56,456 nt of DNA from Thalassotalea sp. (GCA_022448425.1 JAKVCY010000133.1:1-56456), one strand, 5' to 3'. Shown: positions 21,182 through 32,371, counted from the stretch's first letter. The notes: a model not told the origin generated them from the letters alone. Numbers and translations are program-made.

Positions 21182-21199
21182 CGTAAAAATTCTTTTACA
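21182..21199 (+). promoter_or_regulatory. TyrR-like box 2 (proximal)
   Basis: cGTAAA-6N-TTTACA matches TGTAAA-N6-TTTACA at 11 of 12 defined bases. It is upstream of hpd, a tyrosine degradation gene, which is the expected kind of target for the aromatic-amino-acid regulator TyrR. Confidence 0.55.
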
Positions 21200-21302
21200 T
21201 GCCCTGAAATACTGTCGCAAAGCCAGCTCTTTTCCTGCCTGAAAATGCCATCAATAATAGCGCTATTGAAGTTGATAACAGGCAGCACAGGCTGAATAGA
21301 CA

Positions 21303-22346
21303 ATGACAGAACAAAATAACCCTTTAAAGTTATGCGGTATCGAATTTACTGAGTTTGCAACGCCAGACAGTGACTTTATGGAAAAAGCTTTCCTTGGTTT
21401 TGGTTTTTCAAAAGTTAAGAAATTCAAAGGACGTGATATCGAATATTACAACCAAAATGATATCCACTTTTTATTAAATAATGAACAAGCGGGTTTCTCT
21501 CGTGAGTTTGCTAAATCACATGGCCCTGCAATTTGTTCAATGGGTTGGCGTGTTGAAGATGCTGCATTTGCATTTGAACAAGCAGTAGCTCGTGGTGCTA
21601 AGTCTGCTGAAAACGTAGCGAATAAACTACCTTACCCAGCTATCTACGGCATCGGTGATAGCCTTATTTATTTTATCGATAAATTCGGCGATAAAGGTTC
21701 AATTTACAATGATGATTTCGAAGTATTAGCTGAACCAACACTAGTTGAAGACAAAGGTTTCTTGGCGGTAGACCACTTAACGAATAACGTTTACCAAGGC
21801 ACTATGGAAACTTGGGCAAACTTCTATAAAGACGTATTTGGTTTTACTGAAGTGCGCTATTTCGATATCAAAGGTGAGAAGACTGCACTTGTGTCTTACG
21901 CATTGCAATCACCTTGTGGCAAGTTCTCAATTCCGATTAACGAAGGTAAAGGCACAAACAACAACCAGATCGACGAGTACTTAGATGAGTACAATGGTCC
22001 TGGTGTTCAGCATTTAGCATTCATTACCGATGACTTAGTTGGATCATTAGATAAAGTCGACAAGAGCATTATCGATACCCTAAATATTGTGCCTGAATAC
22101 TACGACGATGTATTCGACCGTATCCCATGGGTTAAGGAAGACAAAGAACGAATTCGTGAACACCAAATCTTAGTGGATAGCCAAAAAGAAAATTCTTACT
22201 TGCTGCAAATTTTCACTAAGAACATCTTTGGCCCAATCTTCATCGAGATGATACAGCGTGTTGATGACAAAGGTTTTGGTGAAGGTAACTTTACTGCGCT
22301 ATTTAAATCTATTGAACTTAACCAAATGGAGCGTGGTGTTTTATAA
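21303..22346 (+). CDS. hpd: 4-hydroxyphenylpyruvate dioxygenase
   Basis: Non-haem iron dioxygenase that converts 4-hydroxyphenylpyruvate to homogentisate in tyrosine catabolism. The 347-residue product has two vicinal-oxygen-chelate-type halves. The iron ligands are visible as His158 (VDHLTNNV), His237 (GVQHLAFITDD) and Glu315 (FIEMIQR). Length is standard for bacterial enzymes. Unlike many genomes, no homogentisate dioxygenase or fumarylacetoacetase gene follows; the gene ends at a bidirectional terminator. Two TyrR-like boxes upstream suggest control by tyrosine or phenylalanine. Confidence 0.96.
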   Translation: MTEQNNPLKLCGIEFTEFATPDSDFMEKAFLGFGFSKVKKFKGRDIEYYNQNDIHFLLNNEQAGFSREFAKSHGPAICSMGWRVEDAAFAFEQAVARGAKSAENVANKLPYPAIYGIGDSLIYFIDKFGDKGSIYNDDFEVLAEPTLVEDKGFLAVDHLTNNVYQGTMETWANFYKDVFGFTEVRYFDIKGEKTALVSYALQSPCGKFSIPINEGKGTNNNQIDEYLDEYNGPGVQHLAFITDDLVGSLDKVDKSIIDTLNIVPEYYDDVFDRIPWVKEDKERIREHQILVDSQKENSYLLQIFTKNIFGPIFIEMIQRVDDKGFGEGNFTALFKSIELNQMERGVL

Positions 22347-22392
22347 CGCTTGAGTCGATTTAATCCATTTTGACGATAAATAGTTCTCAATA

Positions 22393-22428
22393 AAAAAGCC
22401 CTCGTTAGGAATCTAATGAGGGCTTTTT
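22393..22428. terminator. Bidirectional intrinsic terminator
   Basis: AAAAAGCCCTCgTTAG, four-base loop, CTAAtGAGGGCTTTTT; A- and T-runs on both sides serve hpd and the converging S9 peptidase gene. Confidence 0.88.
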
Positions 22429-22451
22429 ATTTATTGAACTCGATGGCGCTT

Positions 22452-24428
22452 TTACTTAATCAAAAACTGCTCAAAGAATAAAACGACGGCTTGAGTGTAT
22501 ATGTCGCGATTTTCTTTTTTACGATAGCCGTGGCCTTCGTTTAACGCGTTCATATACCAAACTTGCTTTCCGTTATCTCGCAATGCTTTAACAATTTGCT
22601 CTGCTTCAGTAATAGGGACACGTGGGTCGTTTTGCCCCTGTACAACAAACATTGGCACATTAATCTTATCAACGTTATTATTAGGGCTAATTTTCTCTAA
22701 GAACGCACGCATTTTAGGGTCGCGCTCATCACCATATTCTACTCGTCGTAAATCACGGCGATAAGATTTGGTGTTTTCTAGGAAGGTAACAAAGTTGGAT
22801 ATACCAACAATATCAACAGCGGCTTTTAATCGATCGCTGTAGTGTACAGAGCTTGCTAATACCATATAGCCACCGTAGCTACCGCCAAACACTGCCACGC
22901 GCTCTGCATCAAGATCTGGTTGTGTTCTTATCCAATCGAGTAGGGCACCAATATCCTTAACTGAATCTTCGCGTTTGAAGCCATTATCAAGGTTGATGTA
23001 TTCCTTGCCATAGCCGGCTGAACCGCGCACATTTGGCGTTATGACTGTAGCTCCAAGTCTATCCATCCATAATTGGTATGTGCTTCTAAAGGCCGGGCGT
23101 GATTGTCCTTCAGGGCCTCCGTGAATTGAAATGATAACAGGGAGCTTTTTATTTGCCTTGTTCTTAGTGACAGAACTATCCGGCTTGTAAACAAAAGCAG
23201 GAATACTGCGATCATCGAAACTCTTGTAGGTGATAAGCTCTGGCGTGGCAAATTTACTGGTGTCTAAACCACCAACTTCACTATAGGTCCAGCGCGTGAG
23301 TTTACCTATATCGGTGGCCTTTTTGCCCAAGTTTAGGATAAGTGAATCACTAGGCGACTGCGAGGTATTAAGGGTTAAACCAAGCTTAGTGCCGTCATCA
23401 CTGAACTCTAAGCCACCGCTCAGACCTATAGGTAAACCATCGACTTTTTTATACTTAAACGTTTGTGTATCGAGTAAGTAAACACTACTAAAGCCATTTT
23501 CATTGACTGAGAATGCCGCTTTGTCACCTTTGCTAGATAAAGCGAATTCATCAACATTCCAGTTAATATTCTTGGTAATTACAGTAACGTCACCGCCTGA
23601 AAACGACTTGTAAGCGAGTTGTTCAAATTCACTGAACTCGTTAGTAATAAAGAAAATACCTGTGTTTTCAGCATCGAAGTCTAAGCCATAGTTGACGCTA
23701 CCTTTTTCGAGATTGCCAGCAATTAGCTGTTTCTTTCTAGAGGCAACATCGACAAGGTACACGCGCGAGTCGCTCGCACTAATATACTGTTGGGCAATTA
23801 ACTGTTTGTTATCGCTACTCCAGTCTGTTGGGCTCCACCAACTGCCATCCTTTGATTCTAGAACCATACTTGCTTTTTCAGGCGCGTTTGGGTCCATCAT
23901 CCAGATATCGTTAGAACTGCCATTGCGTCTAGTACTCTGAAACGCCATCGCAGAGCCATCGTTATTCCAAGAAATTGCACCGTTTCGTGACTCACCGTCG
24001 GAGAGCATTTTACTCTTGCCTGTTTTTGGATTAAGTAGGAATACTTGCGCATATTCGCTACCCCCTGCATCCATAGTAAACGCAATTTTGTCACCATTTG
24101 GCTGACGTGAAACTCCGCTAATTGGCTCTTTAAAGAAGGTTAATTGGTGACGAGCACCGCCAGCCATGTCTACGCGGTGAAGCTGACTAACATCACCAAA
24201 GCGAGTTGCGATATATATACTTTTACCGTCTTTGGTAAAGCCTCTAAAAGGGGCTGAACGAACGTTTTGATAGCGATTCAGATCATCGACAATCCGTTGA
24301 GGAATTTTGGGTACATCCTCCATAACCAAATTGCCGTTATTTGCTGTTCTTACATTAACTTCTGCAAAAGCGCTGTAAGAACTAAAGCAAACAGCAAAAC
24401 TTAACGAGATGAGGCTCAGTTTTTTCAT
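22452..24428 (-). CDS. S9 family serine peptidase (prolyl oligopeptidase/acylaminoacyl peptidase type), exported
   Basis: The 658-residue product has a signal peptide (about 1-22, ending AFAE). A beta-propeller-like N-terminal region (about 50-390) contains WD/PD40-type repeats such as GDKIAFTMDAGG. The C-terminal alpha/beta hydrolase domain (about 400-658) carries the catalytic triad as Ser517 (FGGSYGGYM), Asp601 (QNDPRVP) and His633 (EGHGYR). It should cleave short peptides in the periplasm. The gene is single and converges with hpd. Confidence 0.92.
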   Translation of the reverse strand: MKKLSLISLSFAVCFSSYSAFAEVNVRTANNGNLVMEDVPKIPQRIVDDLNRYQNVRSAPFRGFTKDGKSIYIATRFGDVSQLHRVDMAGGARHQLTFFKEPISGVSRQPNGDKIAFTMDAGGSEYAQVFLLNPKTGKSKMLSDGESRNGAISWNNDGSAMAFQSTRRNGSSNDIWMMDPNAPEKASMVLESKDGSWWSPTDWSSDNKQLIAQQYISASDSRVYLVDVASRKKQLIAGNLEKGSVNYGLDFDAENTGIFFITNEFSEFEQLAYKSFSGGDVTVITKNINWNVDEFALSSKGDKAAFSVNENGFSSVYLLDTQTFKYKKVDGLPIGLSGGLEFSDDGTKLGLTLNTSQSPSDSLILNLGKKATDIGKLTRWTYSEVGGLDTSKFATPELITYKSFDDRSIPAFVYKPDSSVTKNKANKKLPVIISIHGGPEGQSRPAFRSTYQLWMDRLGATVITPNVRGSAGYGKEYINLDNGFKREDSVKDIGALLDWIRTQPDLDAERVAVFGGSYGGYMVLASSVHYSDRLKAAVDIVGISNFVTFLENTKSYRRDLRRVEYGDERDPKMRAFLEKISPNNNVDKINVPMFVVQGQNDPRVPITEAEQIVKALRDNGKQVWYMNALNEGHGYRKKENRDIYTQAVVLFFEQFLIK

Positions 24429-24583
24429 TTGTTTTCCTTTTACTTCCTGTCTTAGGTTGTTGTTATGTTTTTTGTTTTATTTACAGCTAAAAATTTGTAC
24501 ACAATTAAGCTAGCACAACTGAGCAAAGCTAGCGTGTTGATTTATTAACAAATTGTGTCGTTCAGAAAAACTTATTTACGACA

Positions 24584-24618
24584 GAAAAAAAGCCCTTACA
24601 TTTTAGCGTAAGGGCTTT
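24584..24618 (-). terminator. Intrinsic terminator for the arginase-family gene
   Basis: On the minus strand AAGCCCTTAC pairs with GTAAGGGCTT (24590-24599 against 24608-24617) and is followed by a run of seven U. It sits between the stop of the gene at 24692 and the start of the S9 peptidase gene. Confidence 0.85.
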
Positions 24619-24691
24619 CGTTAGACTTTAAGTGTATTGATCTTTAACGGCTATTTTTTCTACCTCTGATTCAGGCTTGATACCCAAAGAA

Positions 24692-25804
24692 CTACTTGCT
24701 GTTATTAATGCGCTCGATAAGTAACGCAGAAATTTCAGCGCCAACCGCAAGTGTTTGTTCGCTGCTAATAGCGCCGCGTCCTGAGCTATCAGTAAAAGGT
24801 GCAATTTCCATCATGTCAGCGCCGGTTATAGGATACAAGTCGCCAAGTGTTTTGATGATTTTAATTGCTTCTTCTGGTGTTAATCCGTCTTCTTCTGGCG
24901 TACCTGTCGCCGATGCAAACTCAGCATCTAAGGCGTCGATATCAAAGCTAACATATAACTCATCAATCGCTTGGTCAGCTAATTGCGCTTTAATGTTATT
25001 AATGACTCTGTCTACACCTAATTCGCGAACTTCTTTCGCCCAATGCTGCTTAACACCGAAAGTTTCTTCCCAGTGAGATTTAGGTTTGCCGCTAGAACGA
25101 ATGCCGATTTGAACTAAATGATGTGGTTCGTGTAAGTCATCCAAAATATGCGTGCACCAAGAGCCGAAACACAAATCGATGCCTAAACGTTCCACGAGTA
25201 AGTCTGTATGAGCGTCAAAGTGAATAATTGCACAGCGCTTGCTTTGTTTCTTTTTGGCTTGGAGGTATGCTTTAGTCAGCGGGTAGCTCACAGAGTGATC
25301 GCCACCGATAGCAAAAATGCCCTTATCTAGGTTATCCGCATAGAAATCGTGTAAGACATCTTCTGTTAGCGATAAAGGGCTTACTGGATATGGCGCATTT
25401 TTTTCACCGTATAGCGCTTTGCGGCAGTTGGTGATGGTAGCATCATTCAAATACTTATCATGTAGTAAGTGTGGAATAACACGGATATCACCTAAATCGA
25501 AGTACGTTAACTCTGGGTATTTGTTCAGCAGGGTAGAGCGCAAAAATAATGGACCCCAGTTGGCGCCGCGCAAAATACCACCACCACAATCTGATGCAAC
25601 ACCTAGTACCAATGCTTTTTGCTCACCTTGGTAGGTGGTGAGTGCTTTTTGCCATAAATCCTCAATGTCGGTGGTAAATCCGTACAGTGCTTTGTGAAGT
25701 TGCTCCTTTCTTTCCTTAGCGGTGTTTACAGTAAAAACGCCGTTGCCAGGAGGACATAAACATTGGGTAACTTTATTTAAGAATGTCGGGTGAAAGCCAG
25801 TCAT
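24692..25804 (-). CDS. Arginase/agmatinase/formimidoglutamase family hydrolase
   Basis: Binuclear manganese ureohydrolase-fold enzyme that would release urea, formamide or a similar group from a guanidino or formimino substrate. The 370-residue product shows the metal-binding motifs GGDHSVS (about residue 167), IIHFDAHTDL (about 195) and SFDIDALDAEFA (about 293), with GTPEEDGLTPEE following. An N-terminal extension of about 60 residues before the core makes it longer than typical arginases (about 300). Substrate cannot be assigned: the specificity loop does not match arginase or agmatinase clearly enough to call by eye. Confidence 0.85.
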   Translation of the reverse strand: MTGFHPTFLNKVTQCLCPPGNGVFTVNTAKERKEQLHKALYGFTTDIEDLWQKALTTYQGEQKALVLGVASDCGGGILRGANWGPLFLRSTLLNKYPELTYFDLGDIRVIPHLLHDKYLNDATITNCRKALYGEKNAPYPVSPLSLTEDVLHDFYADNLDKGIFAIGGDHSVSYPLTKAYLQAKKKQSKRCAIIHFDAHTDLLVERLGIDLCFGSWCTHILDDLHEPHHLVQIGIRSSGKPKSHWEETFGVKQHWAKEVRELGVDRVINNIKAQLADQAIDELYVSFDIDALDAEFASATGTPEEDGLTPEEAIKIIKTLGDLYPITGADMMEIAPFTDSSGRGAISSEQTLAVGAEISALLIERINNSK

Positions 25805-26283
25805 ATAGTTGCTCTATTTGTCGGTTGTTGCTTTATTCATCAATTGATGTTGAAACATGAAAATGTGGGCATATATAAGGACGTGTTGATGGCCATATTG
25901 CTAGCAGCAAAAACGTGGACAAAAAGTCAATCCGTCCTAGAATCGATTAGCAAAAGGGAAATGGTTATTTCTGCACGAAATAAATTTTATTATTGTAATC
26001 CCCTTAAAATTTTCGCTAAAGTCGATTATGATGCGCGAAAACAAGGCGTACATTATAGCGAAATAAGAGATTTAGGTGAATATAATTAAATATTTACTTG
26101 TCACCTTGCATAATTATAGATATACGTACTAATACTTATTTACGCTGATTTTTTACAAATATTTTACAGGTCGAACTGTTTTTAGACACGAAGCTAATGC
26201 TCGCTAAGCAGCTGACATCTGATTCGGCCTTTCATAAAAAATGCATAAAAATGCATGCGGATAACGCAGGAAATTAAGAATTT
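25805..26283. other. Divergent promoter region between the arginase-family gene and topA
   Basis: A 479-base stretch without a convincing gene. A 99-codon reading frame (25790-26089) exists, but it overlaps the arginase start and lacks a family signature or ribosome-binding site. The right half is AT-rich and should hold the topA promoter and leader. At 26242-26255 TGCATAAAAATGCA forms a perfect ArgR-like dyad close to the topA start. Confidence 0.5.
26242..26255 (+). promoter_or_regulatory. ArgR-like dyad upstream of topA
   Basis: TGCATAAAAATGCA fits TGNATWWWWATNCA, the core of ArgR boxes in Gammaproteobacteria. It lies 28 bases before the topA start and about 440 bases from the divergent arginase-family gene. 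Chance occurrence is possible because it is AT-rich and only 14 bases. Confidence 0.25.
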
Positions 26284-28953
26284 ATGGCAAAATCACTGGT
26301 TATCGTGGAGTCACCAGCCAAAGCAAAGACGATTAACAAGTACCTAGGCAACGATTTTATTGTTAAATCAAGCGTTGGTCATGTACGCGATCTTCCTACC
26401 GGCAGTACAGGCAAAAAAGTGGCAGCAAAACCTGCTGCTGAAGTTAGAAAAATGTCGCCGGAAGCCAAAGCCAAATATAAAGCAAAACGCGATAAGCAAG
26501 CGCTAGTCAATCGCATGGGTATTGACCCTGAAAAAGACTGGAAAGCCTCTTACCACATCCTGCCGGGTAAAGAAAAAGTGGTGAGTGAACTCACCAAGCT
26601 TGCAGAAAAAGCTGACACTATCTATCTCGCAACCGATTTGGATAGAGAAGGAGAAGCCATCGCGTGGCATCTAAAAGAAATTATTGGTGGCAGTGACGAC
26701 AAGTTCCGCCGCGTAGTCTTCAATGAAATTACTGAAAACGCCATCCAGCAAGCATTCGCCAAACCAGGTGAGCTTAGTATGCCTGGTGTTAATGCGCAGC
26801 AAGCTCGTCGCTTCCTCGATCGAGTAGTTGGTTTTATGGTGAGCCCACTACTTTGGAAGAAGGTTGCTCGAGGACTATCGGCAGGTCGTGTGCAATCAGT
26901 TGCGGTGAAGCTTGTTGTAGAGCGAGAGCGTGAAATCAAAGCTTTCATTCCAGAAGAGTTTTGGGAAGTTACTGCTGATACAGTGTCGAAAGACGGTGAA
27001 GCATTAACGCTTAATGTCACTCACCAAGGTGGAAAAGCATTTAAGCCGACTAATGAAGCCGATACGCAAAGTGCTGTCGCTTTATTGGAAAAGGCGAAAT
27101 ACGCCGTTTCAAAGCGTGAAGGTAAGCCTTCTAAGAGCTCTCCTAGTGCACCATTCATTACCTCAACGTTGCAGCAAGCTGCAAGTACGCGTTTAGGTTA
27201 TGGAGTAAAACGCACTATGGGCCTAGCGCAGCGTTTGTATGAAGCCGGTCATATTACCTATATGCGTACTGACTCAACGAACTTGAGTGCTGATGCGGTT
27301 AAAATGGCGCGTGATTACATTGCTGATGAATTTGGCGAAAACTACTTGCCAGAAAAGCCAAAAGCTTATGGTAGTAAGGGGAATGCGCAAGAAGCGCATG
27401 AGGCGATTCGTCCATCAAATGTGAAGTTAGAAGCAGCATTACTTAAAGACGTTGATGCTGACGCGAAACGTCTATACGAACTGATTTGGCGTCAATTCGT
27501 TGCTTGTCAAATGACAGCTGCTCGTTACGATGTGTCAACGCTGACCATTTCAGCAGGAGACTTTGATATAAAAGCGAAAGGTCGTGTAATGCGCTTTGAT
27601 GGTTGGACACGAGTTCACCCACAATTAAGTAAGGGCGATGATACGCACCTACCTGATTTAGCCATTGGTGAAGAAGTTAAGCTAAGCCAACTGAATCCTT
27701 CTCAGCACTTTACTAAACCGCCAGCACGTTTTGGTGAGGCGTCACTAGTAAAAGAGCTAGAAAAACGCTCTATTGGCCGTCCTTCTACTTATGCATCGAT
27801 TATTTCGACCATTCAGGATCGTGGTTACGTTCGCCTTGAGAAAAAGCGTTTCTACGCAGAGAAAATGGGTGAAATTGTTACTGACAGTTTATCTGAAAAC
27901 TTCCAAAATTTGATGAGCTATGACTTTACTGCCAACATGGAGCAAGAGCTTGATGATATCGCAGAAGGATCTGCAGAATGGAAAGCGGTATTGGATGAGT
28001 TCTATGACGGTTTTAAAGGCCAACTAGAACAAGCCGATAAACCATCTGAAGATGGTGGTATGCGCAGCAATGAACCTGTGTTAACCGATATTGATTGTCC
28101 AACATGTGGACGCAAGATGGGTATTCGAACGGCTTCTACAGGTGTATTCCTTGGTTGTTCAGGCTATTCATTACCACCAAAAGAACGCTGTACAACGACG
28201 ATGAACCTAACGCCAGGTGAAGAGGCGGTTAGCGTACTTGCAGAAGATCAAGAAACTGAAGCACTCCGCGCAATGCATCGCTGTGGTAAATGTGGCACAG
28301 CAATGGACAGTTACTTAATTGATGAAAAGCGTAAACTTCACGTGTGTGGTAACAACCCCGTTTGTGATGGCTACGAGCTTGAATACGGCGATTTCAAAAT
28401 CAAAGGCTACGACGGGCCTATTTTAGAATGTGACCGCTGTGGTGCCGATATGGAGCTCAAAAACGGTCGTTTCGGTAAGTACTTCGATTGTACCAACAGT
28501 GAGTGTAAAAATACTCGTAAGCTATTGGCAAACGGAGAAGCTGCGCCACCAAAAGAAGATCCGGTTCAGTTGCCAGAGTTACCATGTGAAAAATCTGATG
28601 CTCATTTCGTTTTACGTGATGGTGCGGCGGGTATCTTCTTAGCGGCGAGTACTTTCCCTCGCTCACGAGAAACGCGAGCGCCGAAAGTTGCAGAGCTAAA
28701 ACGCTTTAGAGATAGAATTTCATCAAAATTCTACTATTTGGCAGATGCGCCTGAAAAAGATCCTGAAGGTAATTTGGCAATTGTTCGTTTTAGTCGAAAA
28801 ACTAAAGAGCAATACGTGATGACCGAAGTAGACGGCAAGGCGACAGGTTGGACTGCTAAATACGTAGACAATAACTGGGTAGAAGAGCAGACCAAAAAAG
28901 CTGCTAAGAAGCCAGCAGCTAAAAAGAAAGCGTCAGCAAAAAAGAAAGCCTAA
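26284..28953 (+). CDS. topA: DNA topoisomerase I
   Basis: Type IA topoisomerase that relaxes negative supercoils behind polymerases. The 889-residue product starts with the TOPRIM domain ([13 protein letters not shown]; acidic [12 protein letters not shown] at about 118-129). The active-site motif [10 protein letters not shown] has catalytic Tyr326. Several C-terminal zinc ribbons (CxxC pairs in about 608-780, such as CPTCGRKMG and [10 protein letters not shown]) follow. The protein ends in a Lys/Ala-rich tail ([18 protein letters not shown]) that should bind DNA. Length and layout are standard. It ends at a strong terminator. Confidence 0.97.
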   Translation: MAKSLVIVESPAKAKTINKYLGNDFIVKSSVGHVRDLPTGSTGKKVAAKPAAEVRKMSPEAKAKYKAKRDKQALVNRMGIDPEKDWKASYHILPGKEKVVSELTKLAEKADTIYLATDLDREGEAIAWHLKEIIGGSDDKFRRVVFNEITENAIQQAFAKPGELSMPGVNAQQARRFLDRVVGFMVSPLLWKKVARGLSAGRVQSVAVKLVVEREREIKAFIPEEFWEVTADTVSKDGEALTLNVTHQGGKAFKPTNEADTQSAVALLEKAKYAVSKREGKPSKSSPSAPFITSTLQQAASTRLGYGVKRTMGLAQRLYEAGHITYMRTDSTNLSADAVKMARDYIADEFGENYLPEKPKAYGSKGNAQEAHEAIRPSNVKLEAALLKDVDADAKRLYELIWRQFVACQMTAARYDVSTLTISAGDFDIKAKGRVMRFDGWTRVHPQLSKGDDTHLPDLAIGEEVKLSQLNPSQHFTKPPARFGEASLVKELEKRSIGRPSTYASIISTIQDRGYVRLEKKRFYAEKMGEIVTDSLSENFQNLMSYDFTANMEQELDDIAEGSAEWKAVLDEFYDGFKGQLEQADKPSEDGGMRSNEPVLTDIDCPTCGRKMGIRTASTGVFLGCSGYSLPPKERCTTTMNLTPGEEAVSVLAEDQETEALRAMHRCGKCGTAMDSYLIDEKRKLHVCGNNPVCDGYELEYGDFKIKGYDGPILECDRCGADMELKNGRFGKYFDCTNSECKNTRKLLANGEAAPPKEDPVQLPELPCEKSDAHFVLRDGAAGIFLAASTFPRSRETRAPKVAELKRFRDRISSKFYYLADAPEKDPEGNLAIVRFSRKTKEQYVMTEVDGKATGWTAKYVDNNWVEEQTKKAAKKPAAKKKASAKKKA

Positions 28954-28970
28954 CACTTCTCGATTGGATT

Positions 28971-28997
28971 AAAAAAGCACCCGTAGGGTGCTTTTTT
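28971..28997. terminator. Bidirectional intrinsic terminator
   Basis: AAAAAAGCACCC, loop GTA, GGGTGCTTTTTT after topA; it also fits the end of the converging gene at 29043. Confidence 0.9.
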
Positions 28998-29042
28998 ATT
29001 GCTTAAATTTCTTTGTGTACATGTTCGAGCCATTAACTTGGG

Positions 29043-29414
29043 CTACATAAACTCTATTTCGTCGATAACGCGCCGAGCTTGCGCTGACGTACAGTCAGTT
29101 AATGCGACTAGTTGATTCACCGTGATGCCTTGGTTTTGCTGTGCGATATATATAAGCTCATCATAGGTGAGCGACTCTCGCTGCTTTTTGAGCAATTTTG
29201 CTAGCCATTGCCAGCTCTCTTCTCCAGAGGCCTCAATAAGTTCGATGATGTCTTGAACTTGGCTAATGGTAGCTTTGAGGATCCAGTTACGTGAGCGACC
29301 CACACGAGAGAGCTCACAGCCTAATGCACGTATCTCAGATTTTAGCGCATACGCTTTCATCGTTTTACGCAAAAACGATGGCAGGGTGATGGTTTTAGGC
29401 GCAGATAGAGCCAA
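29043..29414 (-). CDS. Small conserved protein, ribosome-recycling-factor-like family (RRF_GI type)
   Basis: The 123-residue protein begins with SAPKTITLPSFLR and contains VGRSRNWILKATISQVQDI, a pattern I associate with the small 'ribosome recycling factor family' found near topA in marine Gammaproteobacteria. It is not the classical RRF (Frr, about 185 residues). The start is a TTG (29414) behind a GAGA motif; the next ATG (29360) would remove the conserved LPSFLR segment. Its function is not established. It is in the same orientation as the gene at 29530, 115 bases upstream. Confidence 0.55.
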   Translation of the reverse strand: MALSAPKTITLPSFLRKTMKAYALKSEIRALGCELSRVGRSRNWILKATISQVQDIIELIEASGEESWQWLAKLLKKQRESLTYDELIYIAQQNQGITVNQLVALTDCTSAQARRVIDEIEFM

Positions 29415-29529
29415 GGTTTCTCAATCTCTGTGATTTAATTCAAAGGAGTAGTATAAAAAAGCCTTTTGATAGTTAAAAGCAAAAAAACCAGCGCTAGGCT
29501 GGTTGTTTGTTTTAGATACGTATGTGGAT

Positions 29530-30297
29530 TTACCACTTTTTCTTCGGCTGGAATAGTAAATCCAAGTCGTCTTCTTTGCTCTTGGCTTTCTTTGCTGCAT
29601 CTTTAGCGTTTGTATTTTTAAGCTCTGCAGTAATCTCGTGAAGTTTCTCTTCGATTTCTGCTTTCTTGGCTTGTGTATACTCAGTTGGCTTAGCAACATT
29701 GCCAATGGTTGTTAACGCTTTTTCGTAATATTGACGTGCTGAACCAAGCATTTCTTTGCTATATGCTGCATTACCACGCTTCAACAAGCTCTCAATATTA
29801 ATTTTAATTTTCATTCCATCAAGGCGTTGGTCTTGCTGCATGAATACCTGTGCATCTACTGCGCCTTTCGTTTGCTCAGCTTTCAATGTCACACGTAGCT
29901 TTTTAATACATTGAAGGATTTGAACTAACTGTTGCTCATTATCCGGCAGCTGGAATTGACCTTCTGATTCGCTTTTTGACGCAAGCTCAGACGCTGCGTT
30001 CAAACGAGCGTTAAATTCCTGAATACGGTTTTTGATGCCTTTTAAATCTGGTGATATTTGTGCCATTTGCTTTGCTGCATTTAAGCTGCGACGGCTCAAA
30101 ATTTCTACCATACCAGGGTTGTCTGGTAATAAAGACATCGCCATTATAAGTTCTTCAGACTCATCAATAATGGCTTTTTGCTTGGCAACTAATGCTCGCA
30201 TTTCAGCTTCAACTTTTTCTTTGTGTTGCTGAATCGCATTGACGACGACCACTATAATGATAAGGGCGATAATCAAACCGACAATTATTGCTATCAT
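29530..30297 (-). CDS. Membrane-anchored coiled-coil protein of unknown function
   Basis: The 255-residue protein has one strongly hydrophobic N-terminal helix (about 2-20, MIAIIVGLIIALIIIVVVV). A long helical region rich in Lys, Glu and Gln (about 22-240) and a short tail ending FQPKKKW follow. The middle part with YYEKALTTIGNV resembles a single tetratricopeptide-like helix pair. It is divergent from cysB and near topA, a setting conserved in related genomes as I recall. I do not know its role; a cytoplasmic-facing scaffold is a plausible reading. Confidence 0.7.
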   Translation of the reverse strand: MIAIIVGLIIALIIIVVVVNAIQQHKEKVEAEMRALVAKQKAIIDESEELIMAMSLLPDNPGMVEILSRRSLNAAKQMAQISPDLKGIKNRIQEFNARLNAASELASKSESEGQFQLPDNEQQLVQILQCIKKLRVTLKAEQTKGAVDAQVFMQQDQRLDGMKIKINIESLLKRGNAAYSKEMLGSARQYYEKALTTIGNVAKPTEYTQAKKAEIEEKLHEITAELKNTNAKDAAKKAKSKEDDLDLLFQPKKKW

Positions 30298-30555
30298 TTT
30301 TTATCTCGGCTAACAGTTATAACTAAAGTCAGTCTACAAAAAATGTCGGATTTAGCATAGGGTTAAGTATCTTAAATATTGAAAATCTCTATAAATATTA
30401 AGGTTAAGGCTAATTAATCGAATAAGCTGACGGACTTTTCTCAATTATTTGCTAGTCTTTTCGTTATAACTGTTAGTTTTATTAAAAATAATATGGAATA
30501 GTTTTTCTAATCAGTATATATTTTTGGAATAAGAACACTCAATTTCACGTGATAA

Positions 30556-31548
<993 letters not shown>

Positions 31549-31574
31549 TCTGTATAGGCGTTACAAGTACATTG

Positions 31575-31599
31575 AAAGAGTCGCTTCAGCGGCTCTTTT
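31575..31599 (+). terminator. Intrinsic terminator after cysB
   Basis: AAAGAGtCGCT, short loop, AGCGgCTCTTTT, with one G-U pair and a T-run. Confidence 0.75.
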
Positions 31600-31666
31600 C
31601 TGTTGGTAAGAACTCTGCTTAAATACACGATTTTTTTGAGCTCCAAACATCTGTAATGCTTAAGTA

Positions 31667-32371
31667 TCAGCTATGAGACAGCATCAGCGCCTTTAGAGTT
31701 GCAGCTTGTTTCTTGTAGGCATTACCAATCTTTATTTCATGGTGTTCATTCACAATAAGCGAAGCAGTGCTGAAAGCCGTAATTGCATCATTGCGCACAA
31801 TAAAAGATTTATGCACTTGTGAAAACTCGCCAGCGGGTAGAGTATGTAGCATGTTTTTGAGCGTATTACTTACCAGTGTTGATTGGTTACCATTCCAGAC
31901 TTTAACGTAGTTACCATACGCCTCGACTACATCAATATCCGATAAAATGAATTTTTTTAGCTCTCTGTCTACTTTGAAAAATGCTGTGGTTGTTTTTGTT
32001 GTTTCTGGTGCTTGTGTTTGTTTTTGCTGAGTTACTTTACTCAGTGCCTGACTAAGCCTCTCTTCACTAATTGGTTTAAGCAAATAGTCGGTAACGTTAA
32101 GTTCAAACCCTTCAATCGCAAACTCTTTGTACGCGCTAGTAACAATAACCTGTGGTGGCTTAGCTAATAGTTTTAGCATCTCGAAGCCATTAAGTTGTGG
32201 CATATTAATATCAAGAAACATGAGGTCGACAGGGTTTTTCGCCAACCAAGCAAGGGCGTCCAGTGCGTTGTAACACTGATGAGTAATATTGATTTTTTGA
32301 TGCTGTTGCAAATGATGTAGTAGAACATCATGCGCTAATGGTTCATCATCAATAATAATCGCGTTTATCAT
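31667..32371 (-). CDS. LytTR-type response regulator
   Basis: The 234-residue product has a receiver domain (about 1-115) with acidic pocket DDEP (8-11) and phospho-acceptor Asp54 in LMFLDINMPQLNG. A C-terminal LytTR DNA-binding domain (about 135-234) contains VEAYGNYVKVW and FSQVHKSFIVR. I chose the ATG at 32371 (MINAIIIDDEP) because the receiver begins there; a longer frame to 32410 adds 13 unlike residues. The ATGA overlap with the kinase stop shows translational coupling. It probably controls the divergent ABC/peptidase genes at 34309-38441 and its own operon through the inverted repeat in between. Confidence 0.9.
   Translation of the reverse strand: MINAIIIDDEPLAHDVLLHHLQQHQKINITHQCYNALDALAWLAKNPVDLMFLDINMPQLNGFEMLKLLAKPPQVIVTSAYKEFAIEGFELNVTDYLLKPISEERLSQALSKVTQQKQTQAPETTKTTTAFFKVDRELKKFILSDIDVVEAYGNYVKVWNGNQSTLVSNTLKNMLHTLPAGEFSQVHKSFIVRNDAITAFSTASLIVNEHHEIKIGNAYKKQAATLKALMLSHS

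Noticed and set aside
25790..26089. A 99-codon frame upstream of topA
   Set aside because: It starts inside the first codons of the divergent arginase-family gene, has no ribosome-binding site and no recognisable domain, and its end is compositionally like intergenic DNA.
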